The notes under the pieces: generated by a model
Databases searched by the model: none
Told to the model about the DNA's origin: nothing
The model's input: only the letters and a program-made list of their open reading frames with translations
Part shown: piece after piece, positions 33,471 through 41,943 of the stretch
Layout: the number at the start of each line of letters is the position of its first letter
Position numbering within the stretch: position 1 is the first letter of the stretch
Source of the DNA: MH13 sp042140245
GTDB taxonomy: Bacteria; Pseudomonadota; Alphaproteobacteria; Rhizobiales; MH13
Length of the DNA: 64,000 bases
Assembly (NCBI RefSeq): GCF_042140245.1
Contig: NZ_CP159483.1
Location: 1,550,001-1,614,000 of the forward strand
Direction: 5' to 3'
Position numbers and translations under genes: made by a program

Positions 33471-34544
33471 ATGGCGGTAGTACAACCGAAAATGAGCGAC
33501 GATGTAGAGCGCCCGGAATCCATCGTTGGTGAGGATGGCGCGTTTCTCTATTGGGTCGATGGCATGCCCATGCAGCGCTTGCACCGGGTGTTCTATCTTT
33601 CCGTCGGCTTGCGCCGGACCGCACGGGTGCGCGTTGCACACTTTCGTCCGTTGGGCACAGCGCTTGGCACACTGATCCTGATGCACGGACGCAGCGAGTT
33701 CATCGAAAAATACGCCGATGTTATCGCGCACTATGTGAAGCTTGGCTTTGTGGTCGTCACATTTGATTGGCGCGGTCAGGGGCTTTCGAGTTGAGTTTTG
33801 CGCAATGAACCGCGCAAAGGCCATATCCATGACTTCGATGCCTATGTGCGTGACTTGCAGATTGTGATCGAGAAGGGTGTGTTGCCAGATTGCCCGCTGC
33901 CGCTGATGGGGCTTGCCCATTCGATGGGTGGGCTGCTGGCGCTGCACATGCTGATACGCAAACCACTTTGGTTTGATCGGATGGTGTTGTCAGTGCCGCT
34001 GTTGCGCTTCAACGTGAAAACCGCTTCGCACCAGACCATTGCGCGTGGTGCTAAATGGGCCACTTGGATGGGGCTTGGTCAGTCTTTTCCACCAGGAGTC
34101 GGTGAAACGCTTTCGGGGTCCGGTCCCTTCAAGGACAATGCGGTAACTTCTGATCCCAAACGGTACGCGGCGGTCTCCAGTATGTTGTCCGACCATCCTG
34201 ATCTTGGCCTGGGCGGGCCGACCTTTGGCTGGCTGCACCGAGTTTCGCGGGGCATGGCGCGTGTATGGGATCAGGACTTTCTTGATCAGATCAAAACGCC
34301 GTGCATGTTTGTCCAAGCTGGGCATGATGATGTTGTTTCGCCCGATGCCATTGAGCGGATGGCCGCGGCTGTTCCCACCGCGACGTTACTGCGTTTGCCG
34401 CGATCCAAGCACGAGCCGATGTTTGAGCGCGATGCGATCCGCGATCTGTTTCTAGCAGCGACAGAGGCCTTTTTCTCCATCCCAGAACTGCGCGATCGCA
34501 ACCTTAAGCGGACCTTGGAGAACTTTGACGTGTCGTTGCTCTAG
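33471..34544 (+). pseudogene. Alpha/beta hydrolase (lysophospholipase type) interrupted by one in-frame TGA
   Basis: An ATG at 33471 opens a frame that stops at TGA 33792-33794 after 107 residues; the same frame continues directly to 34544 for a further 249 codons. Joined, the 357 codons give one full monoacylglycerol-lipase/PldB-like protein: LILMHGRSEFIEKYADVIAHY, FDWRGQGLSS-stop-VLRNEPRKGHIHDF, the nucleophile in LAHSMGGLLALHML, a late Asp in VQAGHDDVVSP and His in PRSKHEPMFE. The family normally has Arg at the stop position, so a CGA to TGA change explains it. A pseudogene, a sequencing error or read-through are the options; there is no frameshift. Confidence 0.8.
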
Positions 34545-34556
34545 CAATCGCGTTTT

Positions 34557-35387
34557 CTACCGCGCGGCTGGTGCCAGCAACTCTGTTGCTTCTGCGATGA
34601 GCGTTTTGTCACCGACGGCGAGCACCTGACCAGAAAACGCGTCGTTCACTGTTGCAAGGGGAGCGCCGTGCCAGTCGGTCACGGATCCTCCGGCGGCCTC
34701 AATGATTGGAACGAGGGGCAGGATGTCATAAGGGCTAAGACCGCTTTCTACCACGATATCGGCGGTACCAGAAGCGATCAGCGCGTAGCTGTACCAGTCG
34801 GTGCCGTAGCGCACGCTGCGTGCCCTGGCCTCCAGCGTGTCATAGGCCGCGCGCTCTTTCCCATCGAACAATGCCGGCGTCGTCGTCATCAGTGTGGCGT
34901 TGCTGAGCGCGTCTGTTGCGCGCGTTGCCATGGCCCGTGTTTCATCACTTTTGGACCAAAGTGCTGATCCATTGCCAGGTGCGCTGAAAGCCTCATCAAT
35001 AAAGGGCTGATGGGCAAGACCTGCCACGGGTTTGTGTTGATGCATCAGACCCACCAGCATGCCCCAGAGCGGCACGCCAGCAACAAAAGCGCGTGTGCCA
35101 TCAATCGGGTCGATTACCCATACAAAAGGGGCGTCGAGCCGCACATTGCCGAACTCTTCACCGAAAATGCCATCCTCGGGAAAGTGCTTCTCAATAAGGG
35201 TGCGCAGCGCGGCCTCGCAGTTGCGGTCGCCTTCGGTCACGGGGTCATAACCGCCTGTGCCTGCTTGCTTGTTGTCGATGGTCATGGCCGTGCGGAAAAA
35301 CGGCAAGGTCTCACGACGCGCGATGGTTTGCATTTGCTCAAACAGGGCTGAGCGGGCGGCAATAGCAGTGTCGGGTGCGTCAGTCAT
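34557..35387 (-). CDS. hisN: Histidinol-phosphatase, inositol monophosphatase family (HisN type)
   Basis: 276 residues; metal-dependent phosphatase of the IMPase fold. Metal ligands: GEEFGNVRLD near residue 78 and the DPIDGTRAF motif near residue 97, with the second-half Asp in LSPYDILPLVPIIEAAGG near residue 220. The wording PYDILPL in place of WDIAAG and the GMLVGLMHQHKPVAGLAHQP segment are of the HisN type that removes phosphate from histidinol phosphate, rather than SuhB. ATG at 35387. Minus-strand single gene; the sRNA locus is upstream on the other strand. Confidence 0.86.
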   Translation of the reverse strand: MTDAPDTAIAARSALFEQMQTIARRETLPFFRTAMTIDNKQAGTGGYDPVTEGDRNCEAALRTLIEKHFPEDGIFGEEFGNVRLDAPFVWVIDPIDGTRAFVAGVPLWGMLVGLMHQHKPVAGLAHQPFIDEAFSAPGNGSALWSKSDETRAMATRATDALSNATLMTTTPALFDGKERAAYDTLEARARSVRYGTDWYSYALIASGTADIVVESGLSPYDILPLVPIIEAAGGSVTDWHGAPLATVNDAFSGQVLAVGDKTLIAEATELLAPAAR

Positions 35388-35655
35388 TGTCCGGTATCGT
35401 CACGTGATTCATGGGTATGGCCATCGCATGGACAATTGTCCTGACCAACTGGTTTTTGGCGCAGTCGGAATGAAAGAGCCTAGGGTGGTCGGCGTGGCTG
35501 TGGATGAGTTGCGTTGGTATTTCGACACTTTGTGTCTGTATTGATCGTTTCTGCGCAACAATTGTTCGCCCGCGTTGCTAAAGCGCGACATTTTTGAGCA
35601 ACTGGTCAAAAAACGTATCGGCCGCCTTGACTTGTTGCGGTGCACACCTCATTTT
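35388..35655. other. Intergenic region upstream of the sRNA
   Basis: No supported gene. Holds the hisN promoter on the minus strand. On the plus strand TTGACT at 35627-35632 and CATTTT at 35650-35655, 17 bases apart, form a possible promoter for the following sRNA. Short open frames here have no ribosome-binding site and no family resemblance. Confidence 0.45.
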
Positions 35656-35659
35656 TGCA

Positions 35660-35758
35660 GTGCGTCATGGCCCTCCCGGCGTGACGTAATGCCCTCCTTG
35701 GGCGTTTCCTCCCTAGACTTGAGCCGTTTGACCTTCGGGTTAAACGGCTTTTTTTTGG
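35660..35758 (+). ncRNA. mmgR: Small RNA of the rhizobial alpha-r8/MmgR type (CCUCC-rich)
   Basis: A plus-strand unit with no coding frame. It has hairpin 1 (CGTCA 35663-35667 with TGACG 35682-35686) with CCCTCCC in its upper part, hairpin 2 (GCCC 35691-35694 with GGGC 35700-35703) with TCCTT loop, the single-stranded decamer TTTCCTCCCT at 35705-35714, and a Rho-independent terminator at 35722-35757. From memory the decamer UUUCCUCCCU between a hairpin and the terminator marks the alpha-r8 family, whose Sinorhizobium member MmgR limits polyhydroxybutyrate storage. Three CU-rich stretches could pair with Shine-Dalgarno sequences of target mRNAs. It ends 15 bases before the stop codon of the convergent N-formylglutamate amidohydrolase gene. 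Confidence 0.68.
35722..35757 (+). terminator. Terminator of the sRNA, UUCG loop
   Basis: AGCCGTTTGACC (35722-35733) pairs with GGTTAAACGGCT (35738-35749) around a TTCG loop, one G-T pair, followed by eight T. The minus strand has no T run, so it acts on the plus strand, where no protein gene precedes it. Confidence 0.92.
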
Positions 35759-35772
35759 CTTGATGGAATGGG

Positions 35773-36666
35773 CTATTCGGCGGCTGCGCGATCTACCGGT
35801 GCTAAGACCTCAACATCGAGCAAAAACAAGGCATCCATCGTCTCGCTCAGGGCGTCCATAACGGCGTTGAAGCCCGCATTGGGGAGAAGTGTGCGCTCGT
35901 TCATGTAGAGACCGCGATTGATCTCCAATTGCACCGCGTGAATGCCCTTGTCGGGGCGACCATAATGTTCGGTGATGAAGCCCCCAGCATAGGGTTTGTT
36001 GCGGGCAACGGCGAAACCAAGGTCGCGCAGCACATCAACGATGGTTTCAGAAATCTGCGGTGCGCAACTGGCGCCAAACCGATCGCCAACCACAAAGTCT
36101 GTGCTCAGCGTGCCGCTGGATGTGCGAATGAGCGAGGGCATGGAATGGCAATCAACCAAAACCGACGCGCCAAAGCGCACATGTGTTTGCGCCAAAGCCC
36201 GTCGCAGTGCGGAATGGTAGGGCTTGTAGAGCTTTTCCACCCGCTCCATGGCATCGGCCACTGGCAGTTTCCGCCGATAGATTGGCTGACGGTCACCAAC
36301 AACGCGCGGAACCGTGCCCAAACCGCCGGCAACTCTAAGCGATGCCGTGTTGGCAAAGGCGGGCAGTGCATCGGAAAACATCCGTGGATCAAGCTCATAA
36401 GGCTCGCGGTTCACATCGCAATAGCAGCGTGGAAAGCGCGCGGTGATCATTGGGGCGCCTTTTTGCACCGACGGGGTGATCAGCCGATCGACATAGGTGT
36501 CTTCGGAGCGACGAAGATCGAGCGTTGAGAGTTGCGATGCTTCTAAAAAGTTGCGTGGATAGCTGGTGCCAGAATGGGGCGAACCGAACACAAACGGCAC
36601 CGTTTGCGTGATCGGCACAAGCAGATCATAGGGTGGTGCTGTATCGAAGGATTCAACTGTGTCCAT
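35773..36666 (-). CDS. N-formylglutamate amidohydrolase family protein (first copy)
   Basis: 297 residues. Family places: VFGSPHSGTSYPRNFLEA near residue 28 with the metal-binding His, RSEDTYVDRL, FPRCYCDVNREPYELDPRMF near residue 98, and VLVDCHSMPSL near residue 170 with the second His. The enzyme cleaves N-formyl-L-glutamate to formate and glutamate in one form of histidine degradation; many alphaproteobacterial members act on unknown formyl or amide substrates. ATG at 36666 is preferred over a TTG at 36669. No other hut gene is near. A second, different copy lies at 41944. Confidence 0.87.
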   Translation of the reverse strand: MDTVESFDTAPPYDLLVPITQTVPFVFGSPHSGTSYPRNFLEASQLSTLDLRRSEDTYVDRLITPSVQKGAPMITARFPRCYCDVNREPYELDPRMFSDALPAFANTASLRVAGGLGTVPRVVGDRQPIYRRKLPVADAMERVEKLYKPYHSALRRALAQTHVRFGASVLVDCHSMPSLIRTSSGTLSTDFVVGDRFGASCAPQISETIVDVLRDLGFAVARNKPYAGGFITEHYGRPDKGIHAVQLEINRGLYMNERTLLPNAGFNAVMDALSETMDALFLLDVEVLAPVDRAAAE

Positions 36667-36984
36667 CAAGGCCCAAGGTCTGTTTGGCGTTGAGGCGAAA
36701 AAACGCGCTGCTACGCAAAGTGTTGGGTTGAGGATCGCAGGTTCACTTGGCGAAGTCCACCGTGTGTGAGGGTTGCCAATTGGAATGATTTATCAACCAG
36801 TCCGGTGGGTTGTGCGTTCAATTCTTCCGGCAAAAGCCTGCTTTGGCTTCCCAAGAAAGGGGCATCGCCGTATGTAAGCGGGCGTAGCAGCAACTCGAAT
36901 CATTGACGTTGGTTGCTGCCCTGCCTTTTGATTTCGGGCCTTGCTTGTTTTCGGCCCTGGCGATGATTGATGAGATAAGCAGAC
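36667..36984. other. Intergenic region between N-formylglutamate amidohydrolase and cpdR
   Basis: 318 bases between divergent genes. No terminator, RNA gene or strong dyad seen; it must hold the promoters of both genes. Short overlapping frames on both strands lack ribosome-binding sites. Confidence 0.4.
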
Positions 36985-37344
36985 ATGACACGGATACTGT
37001 TGGCCGAAGATGACAACGACATGCGCCGCTTTTTGGCCAAAGCGTTGGAAAATGCTGGCTATGAGGTGGTGTCGTTTGACAATGGCCAGAGCGCCTACAA
37101 TCGGCTGAACGAAGAGCCATTTACGCTGCTGCTCACCGATATTGTAATGCCGGAAATGGACGGTATTGAGCTTGCCCGTAAGGCAACCGCGCTCGACCCG
37201 GAAATCAAAGTCATGTTCATCACCGGTTTTGCGGCTGTGGCGTTGAACCCAGACGCGAACACGCCCAAAGACGCCAAAGTTCTCTCCAAACCCTTCCATC
37301 TGAAAGACCTGGTGGATGAGGTTGAAAAGCTTCTGGCGGCTTAA
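36985..37344 (+). CDS. cpdR: CpdR-like single-domain response regulator
   Basis: 119 residues, only a receiver domain, matching the CpdR length (about 118-120). Features: RILLAEDDNDMRRFLAKAL with the acidic pair, phospho-acceptor Asp52 in LLTDIVMPEMDG, Thr in FITGFAAVAL near residue 80, and Lys in VLSKPFHLKDL near residue 100. In Caulobacter and rhizobia CpdR, when unphosphorylated, takes ClpXP to the cell pole and triggers loss of CtrA and other regulators; the CckA-ChpT relay phosphorylates it. A tRNA-Val gene follows 76 bases downstream. Confidence 0.9.
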   Translation: MTRILLAEDDNDMRRFLAKALENAGYEVVSFDNGQSAYNRLNEEPFTLLLTDIVMPEMDGIELARKATALDPEIKVMFITGFAAVALNPDANTPKDAKVLSKPFHLKDLVDEVEKLLAA

Positions 37345-37420
37345 CAGGCAAATCCCTTCGCAAGCGCTTTTGCCCGCTTGCATCGCTTCAGTTTACCCGA
37401 TAAGACCTCGCCACCGTTGA

Positions 37421-37495
37421 GGGCGCGTAGCTCAGCGGGAGAGCACTTCGTTGACATCGAAGGGGTCGGCAGTTCGATCCTGCCCGCGCCCACCA
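37421..37495 (+). tRNA. tRNA-Val, anticodon GAC
   Basis: 75 bases with acceptor stem GGGCGCG/CGCGCCC (37421-37427 with 37485-37491), D-arm TAGCTCAGCGGGAGAGC, anticodon stem-loop CTTCG-TTGACAT-CGAAG with anticodon GAC, a T-arm with GTTCGATCC, and discriminator A. The CCA end is encoded (37493-37495). Confidence 0.95.
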
Positions 37496-37775
37496 TTTTT
37501 ATTCCCGCTCATTTGGCTTTCCGCCAGGCGTTGCCCCGTGCTTTTCTCATGGGTCCATCGCGATGGGGCCGCTGTTGGCTAAGCGCTTGCCGATAGGCAT
37601 CAGCTATAGATGCTGGATCAAGGCTGAGATGAGGATTGGCGCTAGCTTGCTTGACATTCTCCAGCTTGCTTGGCATGGACTGTCCAAGCTTTTTTCAAGG
37701 CGCGCAGCAATGCGCGCCCTTTTATTTGTGGCACCGATCCAACACGTGCCGCGTCTGTTGTGAAGGTCCGTTGTT
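37496..37775 (+). other. Spacer between tRNA-Val and L36 with two tandem terminators
   Basis: 280 bases without a supported protein gene. Two plus-strand hairpins lie in its end: GCTTGG (37668-37673) with CCAAGC (37684-37689) followed by six T, and GGCGCGCA (37699-37706) with TGCGCGCC (37711-37718) around a GCAA loop followed by CTTTT. They probably end the tRNA transcript. A TTGACA at 37651-37656 overlaps the first. Whether a small RNA starts in between is open. Confidence 0.6.
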
Positions 37776-37901
37776 ATGAAGATCAAGAACTCGCTGAAAT
37801 CGCTGATGAAGCGTCATCGCGACAATCGCATGGTGCGTCGTCGTGGCCGTGTTTACATCATCAACAAGACCCAGGGTCGCTTTAAAGCGCGCCAGGGCTA
37901 A
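37776..37901 (+). CDS. rpmJ: 50S ribosomal protein L36, zinc-independent form
   Basis: 41 residues (MKIKNSLKSLMKRHRDNRMV then RRRGRVYIINKTQGRFKARQ and G). It is the longer C-minus type: it has no Cys residues where the classic 37-residue L36 carries a CCHC-like zinc site, and the family of 41-residue YkgO-like L36 is the usual chromosomal L36 in Hyphomicrobiales. It is too short for common gene calling limits, but identity is clear. Single gene with terminator-like hairpins before and after. Confidence 0.95.
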   Translation: MKIKNSLKSLMKRHRDNRMVRRRGRVYIINKTQGRFKARQG

Positions 37902-37953
37902 GCCTGTTTCCTAAGCTGTAGGGCTATATGCTCACGGCTTGGTGATTTTGACG

Positions 37954-37994
37954 AACCGCATGACCTGATGCAGACTTCAGGGCATGCGGTTTTT
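37954..37994 (+). terminator. Terminator after L36, overlapping the next annotated start
   Basis: AACCGCATG (37954-37962) pairs with CATGCGGTT (37983-37991), then an A/G mismatch and CCTGA/TCAGG (37964-37968 with 37977-37981), followed by T run 37990-37994. The ATG of the TPR frame at 37984 lies within its right arm. Confidence 0.8.
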
Positions 37995-38637
37995 CTTTGC
38001 CCGTTTGACATTTGATTCGCTCCTGGCACGAAACGCCGGGCTTGCTATGGGACTGCTCTTCGGGCTTGTCTTGGCTGTGCCGTCGAACGCCAGTGAGAAC
38101 ACTGAAGCTTCGGCCACCGCTCCCGAGGCAGATCAATCTGATAGCGTTGCCGATCCAGTTCACAGTGTTGGTTCTCTGCTTGATGCCCTTGCGCTGAGCG
38201 AAGACGGTCAAGCTGCTGACGTTTTGGCCCGTCAGGTACAAAATCTTTGGAACCAGTCGGGCAGCGAGGCGGTTGACCTGTTGATGCGGCGGGCATCCGT
38301 TGCGATGCGCTCGCGCGACTTTCCCATGGCACTTGACCTCTTAGACACGGTGATCGCGCTTGAGCCTGATTATGCTGAAGGTTGGAACCGACGTGCCACC
38401 GTGCACTATTTGCGCGAGGATTATGCGCGCTCGATAGCGGATGTGGAACAGGTTTTACGCCTTGAGCCTCGCCATTTTGGGGCCCTCAGCGGCATCGGGT
38501 TTATTCTTGAAGAGCTTGGCCAAGACGCTCAAGCGCAGCTTTTCCTTGCCGAAGCTTTGCGTGTTCATCCGCATATGGATCGCACGCGTGAGGTGCTTGG
38601 TGCTATTGAACGGCGATTGCGCGGCGCACCCATTTGA
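37984..38637 (+). CDS. Exported TPR-repeat protein
   Basis: 217 residues from the ATG at 37984. Residues about 20-37 form the hydrophobic core of a signal peptide (AMGLLFGLVLAVPSNASE). After an acidic linker, about 2-3 TPR units follow: DLLMRRASVAMRSRDFPMAL, DTVIALEPDYAEGWNRRATV (with HYLREDYARSIADVEQVL) and FGALSGIGFILEELGQDAQA. Probably a periplasmic protein-protein adaptor. The ATG at 37984 is in the terminator stem of L36, so an internal start at 38047 (MGLLFG..) is possible; signal peptide remains in both. Overlaps the next gene by 4 bases. Confidence 0.82.
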   Translation: MRFFFARLTFDSLLARNAGLAMGLLFGLVLAVPSNASENTEASATAPEADQSDSVADPVHSVGSLLDALALSEDGQAADVLARQVQNLWNQSGSEAVDLLMRRASVAMRSRDFPMALDLLDTVIALEPDYAEGWNRRATVHYLREDYARSIADVEQVLRLEPRHFGALSGIGFILEELGQDAQAQLFLAEALRVHPHMDRTREVLGAIERRLRGAPI

Positions 38638-39611
38638 CTGGTTTTCTTGTTGCTCTGATTGTTCTTGTCGGCGCTGCTGGCGTGGTCACGCAGGTTGGTG
38701 CTGTATGGTTGAACCATGCGCATCCGCCACAGGGTCGCCTCATCGACGTGGACGGCGTCACCGTACATTTGGTGGAGAACGGCACACCCTCAGACGGCCA
38801 GCCAAGTCTGCTTTTCGTTCATGGCGCGAGCTCCAATCATCGGGAGTTTATGATTGCGCTTGGGGATCATCTTCCTGAGCGCTTTGGCACTGGGTTTCAC
38901 GCGCTTTACGTTGATCGGCCCGGGCAAGGAAACAGTGAGCGACTTCCTGGCGATCATTCACCGCGTGTGCAAGCTGATAGGCTCATCGCAGCCGCCCAAG
39001 CAGCGGGCGCCACGCGCATCATCGCTGTTGGCCACAGTTGGGGTGGGGCTGTGGTTGCGCAGATGGCGGTGCACCACAGCGATGTTGTGGACGGCGCGGT
39101 GTTCGTTGCGCCGGCTACCCATCCATGGCCCGGCGGAGTGGATTGGTTTTACGGTCTGGCCAATCAACCGGTTCTTGGTTGGCTTTTCACCCGCCTGATC
39201 AGTCTTCCGGCAGGTTGGTTTCAAGTTGAATCTGGCGTGGAAGGGGTGTTTGCGCCGGAACCACCAAGGCCAGACTATGCCGACCAGCTGATGCCGCGCT
39301 TGGTGCTAAGGCCACACGCTTTTCAGGCCAACGCAGAGGATGTTTACCGCCTCAAACCGTTCGTCGTCGATGAAGCGGCAAGCTATCAAAACATCACCAT
39401 GCCTGTTCGGATCATCACCGGCGATGCGGACGGTGTTGTCCTGCCGCATATCCATTCAGATGGATTGGAGCGAGACATCGCTGGGGCCCAAAAGGTCGTC
39501 ATTGAAGGTGGCGGGCATATGCCGCACCAAACCCACCCGGAGCTGGTGCTAGATGCCATCGATCAAATCGTGGAATCGGCGCGCCCATCGGTCGAGACTG
39601 CCGAAGGGTGA
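38634..39611 (+). CDS. Alpha/beta hydrolase, membrane-anchored
   Basis: 325 residues starting with a TTG that overlaps the preceding stop (TTGA, 38634-38637). Residues 3-25 form a membrane anchor (GFLVALIVLVGAAGVVTQVG). The hydrolase fold: LLFVHGASSNHREFMIALGD, VDRPGQGNSERLPGD, nucleophile in AVGHSWGGAVVAQMAV near residue 138, Asp in IITGDADGVVLP and His in GGGHMPHQTHPEL near residue 298. Substrate unknown. Coupled to the TPR gene and ending 2 bases from the stop of the convergent pyruvate kinase gene. Confidence 0.87.
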   Translation: MTGFLVALIVLVGAAGVVTQVGAVWLNHAHPPQGRLIDVDGVTVHLVENGTPSDGQPSLLFVHGASSNHREFMIALGDHLPERFGTGFHALYVDRPGQGNSERLPGDHSPRVQADRLIAAAQAAGATRIIAVGHSWGGAVVAQMAVHHSDVVDGAVFVAPATHPWPGGVDWFYGLANQPVLGWLFTRLISLPAGWFQVESGVEGVFAPEPPRPDYADQLMPRLVLRPHAFQANAEDVYRLKPFVVDEAASYQNITMPVRIITGDADGVVLPHIHSDGLERDIAGAQKVVIEGGGHMPHQTHPELVLDAIDQIVESARPSVETAEG

Positions 39612-39613
39612 GC

Positions 39614-41053
39614 CTAGCTGTTGCTTTGATCTTCGCGAACAAAGGCAATGCGTAGCATATTGGTGGCCCCAGGGGTGCCAAAGGGTACGCCCGCTGTAAT
39701 GATGATGCGGTTACCTGGGCTTGCGAAGCCTTGGTTCATCGCCACCGCACATGCCCGCTCCACCATATCGTCAATATCGGTCGCATCATCGGTTGCCACT
39801 GGGTGGATGCCCCAGATCAGCGCCAAGCGGCGCGCGGTGCGTATCCGCGGTGTGATCGCGATAATGGGTGTTTGTGGACGTTCGCGGGCTGCGCGCAGGC
39901 CCGTGGCCCCAGAGGAGGTGTAGCAGACGAGGGCTGAGAGGTGCAGTGTTTCAGCGATCTGACGGGCTGCTGCTGAAATCGCGTCCGCGCCTGTTGCTTC
40001 CGGCTCAGTGCGCTGCGCGTTGATAATGGAACGATAGAGTGGGTCGTTTTCGGTCTCAATGGCGATGGTGTTCATCATCGAGACGGCTTCGTGCGGATAA
40101 TCGCCAGCAGCGGACTCAGCCGACAGCATGATCGCATCGGCGCCTTCGTAAACGGCGGTTGCAACGTCGGACACTTCGGCGCGTGTTGGCACCGGTGAGG
40201 TGATCATGGACTCCAGCATTTGCGTGGCAACCACCACCGGCTTGCCAGCCTTGCGAGCTGCGCGCGTGATGCGTTTCTGGGTGCCGGGCAGGGAGGCCAA
40301 GGGCATTTCTACGCCCAGGTCGCCGCGAGCAACCATGATCGCATCGGAAAGCTCGATGATTTCCTCGATCTTCTCCACCGCCTGCGGCTTCTCAATTTTG
40401 GACAGGATGCCAGAGCGGCCGCGTGCGATCTTCCGCACTTCGGCGACATCCTCAGGCCGCTGAATAAAGGAAAGCGCGATCCAGTCAGCTTCAGCTTCCA
40501 GTGCGGCTGCTAGGTCTCGGCGATCTTTTTCCGTCAGTGCGCCACCTGAAATGGTGGTGTCAGGCAAGCTGACGCCCTTGCGGCTTGAGAGCTTGCCGCC
40601 AACGATGACTTTGGTGTCGATGTAGCTTTTTTGGTCGGTGCCTGTGCACTCCAAACGCAGTTTGCCATCATCGAGAATGAGGGTGTGGCCGACATCCATA
40701 CCTTCAAAAATCTCAGGATGCGGTAGTTGAACGCGCTCCCCCGTTCCTGGCTCATCCTTGGTGTCGAGGCGGAAAGACGCGCCATTGTCCAGCATCACCG
40801 CATCATCGGCAAACATACCAACGCGCAGTTTGGGGCCTTGAATATCAACCAGAATACCGATGGTGCTGCCAACGTCAGCCTCCACCCTGCGGATCTTTTC
40901 CATCATCGCCCGCATCTTGTCCGGGTCACCATGGCTCATATTGATCCGGAAAACATCGGCGCCCGCCAGATGCAGCTCTTTGATTTGTTCGACTTCTGAA
41001 CTTGCCGGCCCGAGGGTGGCGAGAATCTTGACGCTGCGGTTGCGCTTGTGCAT
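39614..41053 (-). CDS. pyk: Pyruvate kinase
   Basis: 479 residues, normal length. It converts phosphoenolpyruvate and ADP to pyruvate and ATP. Seen: VKILATLGPASSEVEQIKEL at the start with substrate-binding residues, RINMSHGDPDK, the Lys and Glu of the active site in WIALSFIQRPEDV and ILSKIEKPQAVEKIEEI, metal site MVARGDLGVEMPLASLPGTQ, and TQMLESMITSPVPTRAEVSD. The start is MHKRNRS at 41053; the frame stays open upstream through the DUF1036 gene in another frame. 13 bases after the DUF1036 gene, in the same transcript; this gene pair is found in many rhizobia. Confidence 0.95.
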   Translation of the reverse strand: MHKRNRSVKILATLGPASSEVEQIKELHLAGADVFRINMSHGDPDKMRAMMEKIRRVEADVGSTIGILVDIQGPKLRVGMFADDAVMLDNGASFRLDTKDEPGTGERVQLPHPEIFEGMDVGHTLILDDGKLRLECTGTDQKSYIDTKVIVGGKLSSRKGVSLPDTTISGGALTEKDRRDLAAALEAEADWIALSFIQRPEDVAEVRKIARGRSGILSKIEKPQAVEKIEEIIELSDAIMVARGDLGVEMPLASLPGTQKRITRAARKAGKPVVVATQMLESMITSPVPTRAEVSDVATAVYEGADAIMLSAESAAGDYPHEAVSMMNTIAIETENDPLYRSIINAQRTEPEATGADAISAAARQIAETLHLSALVCYTSSGATGLRAARERPQTPIIAITPRIRTARRLALIWGIHPVATDDATDIDDMVERACAVAMNQGFASPGNRIIITAGVPFGTPGATNMLRIAFVREDQSNS

Positions 41054-41066
41054 GGGCGGCCTGTCG

Positions 41067-41648
41067 CTACTGGAGAGAGTCTTCGGTGAGCTGCACGGTC
41101 CAACTGGCCTGTCCGGAGGTATCAACTTCAAAGAAGCCGGTGGTCTCCAGTCCACGTTGTGCGCAGTCTTCGAATCCCCTGATGGTGAAGATACGTGCGT
41201 GTGTACACATATAGTGGCGGCCTTTCCACTCCCCGCCGCGATCATAGTCGATCGCGTAGACATAGTAGTAGCGCGAAGCCAACGACCCTGAGCGCAGGGT
41301 CTCGCATGTGTCGGAGGGCAAGTTCCACCAGCCTTCAGATATCCAACCTTGGCGTGAGTCGTAGCCCAGTGCGACGCCGATGGTACTGGAGGTTTCGTTG
41401 CACACACGAAAGCCGGTTGGCCCAACACCCAATGTGTTGGGCGCCGTGCTGGCCTCTTCCATGGCATCTGTGCCTTCCACCACGCGGCCTTCGATCGCGT
41501 CCTCAACGATCGGCTCAACCGCTTGCGTGCGATTGAATGCGACGTAGCCGCCGACCACCAAAGCCGCGACAGCAAAGGCGGTGACGATGAACGCGAAGGT
41601 CAGACCCGGTTTGCGGGCGCGTCCGGCTGTGGGGTTAAGGAGCCTCAT
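41067..41648 (-). CDS. DUF1036 membrane protein
   Basis: 193 residues. One membrane helix at about residues 14-36 (LTFAFIVTAFAVAALVVGGY), an acidic linker, then the DUF1036 domain of about 120 residues with four Cys: FRVCNETSSTIGVALGYDSR, WWNLPSDTCETLRSG, YYYVYAIDYDRGGEWKGRHY, MCTHARIFTIRGFEDCAQRG. The Cys pairs probably form disulfides in the periplasm. Function unknown; DUF1036 genes stand before pyk in rhizobia and are taken as cotranscribed here (13-base gap). Confidence 0.9.
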   Translation of the reverse strand: MRLLNPTAGRARKPGLTFAFIVTAFAVAALVVGGYVAFNRTQAVEPIVEDAIEGRVVEGTDAMEEASTAPNTLGVGPTGFRVCNETSSTIGVALGYDSRQGWISEGWWNLPSDTCETLRSGSLASRYYYVYAIDYDRGGEWKGRHYMCTHARIFTIRGFEDCAQRGLETTGFFEVDTSGQASWTVQLTEDSLQ

Positions 41649-41943
41649 GGGGGTCTTATTATCGTTCTCTCATCCAGGTGCAAGCGGCGGTTTGCGACCC
41701 ACGGTGTTGGTCGGGCCAAGACAGCGGGCGTGAGATTGCCATGACGGGGCCACACGACAAAATTGCGGCGGCCTGTCGTGCTGCGCACTGTTGGGTGTGC
41801 GGCAAATCGTTCCTTGGCCATCGGCGGAGAGCTAAGAACAACGGGCATGGTCTTGCAAGCATCCCATGATCAGCGCTACCTGATGGAAGCAGGCACCTTG
41901 TGGTCTGGCCCATCGCCCCATTTGCTATCGGAAAGCATAACCC
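41649..41943. other. Intergenic region between divergent DUF1036 and N-formylglutamate amidohydrolase genes
   Basis: 295 bases. No gene, RNA or terminator recognised. Holds the divergent promoters. Confidence 0.4.

Noticed and set aside
41054..41575. In-frame upstream extension of pyruvate kinase
   Set aside because: The 174 extra codons overlap the DUF1036 gene in another frame and have shadow composition; the enzyme's conserved start is at 41053.
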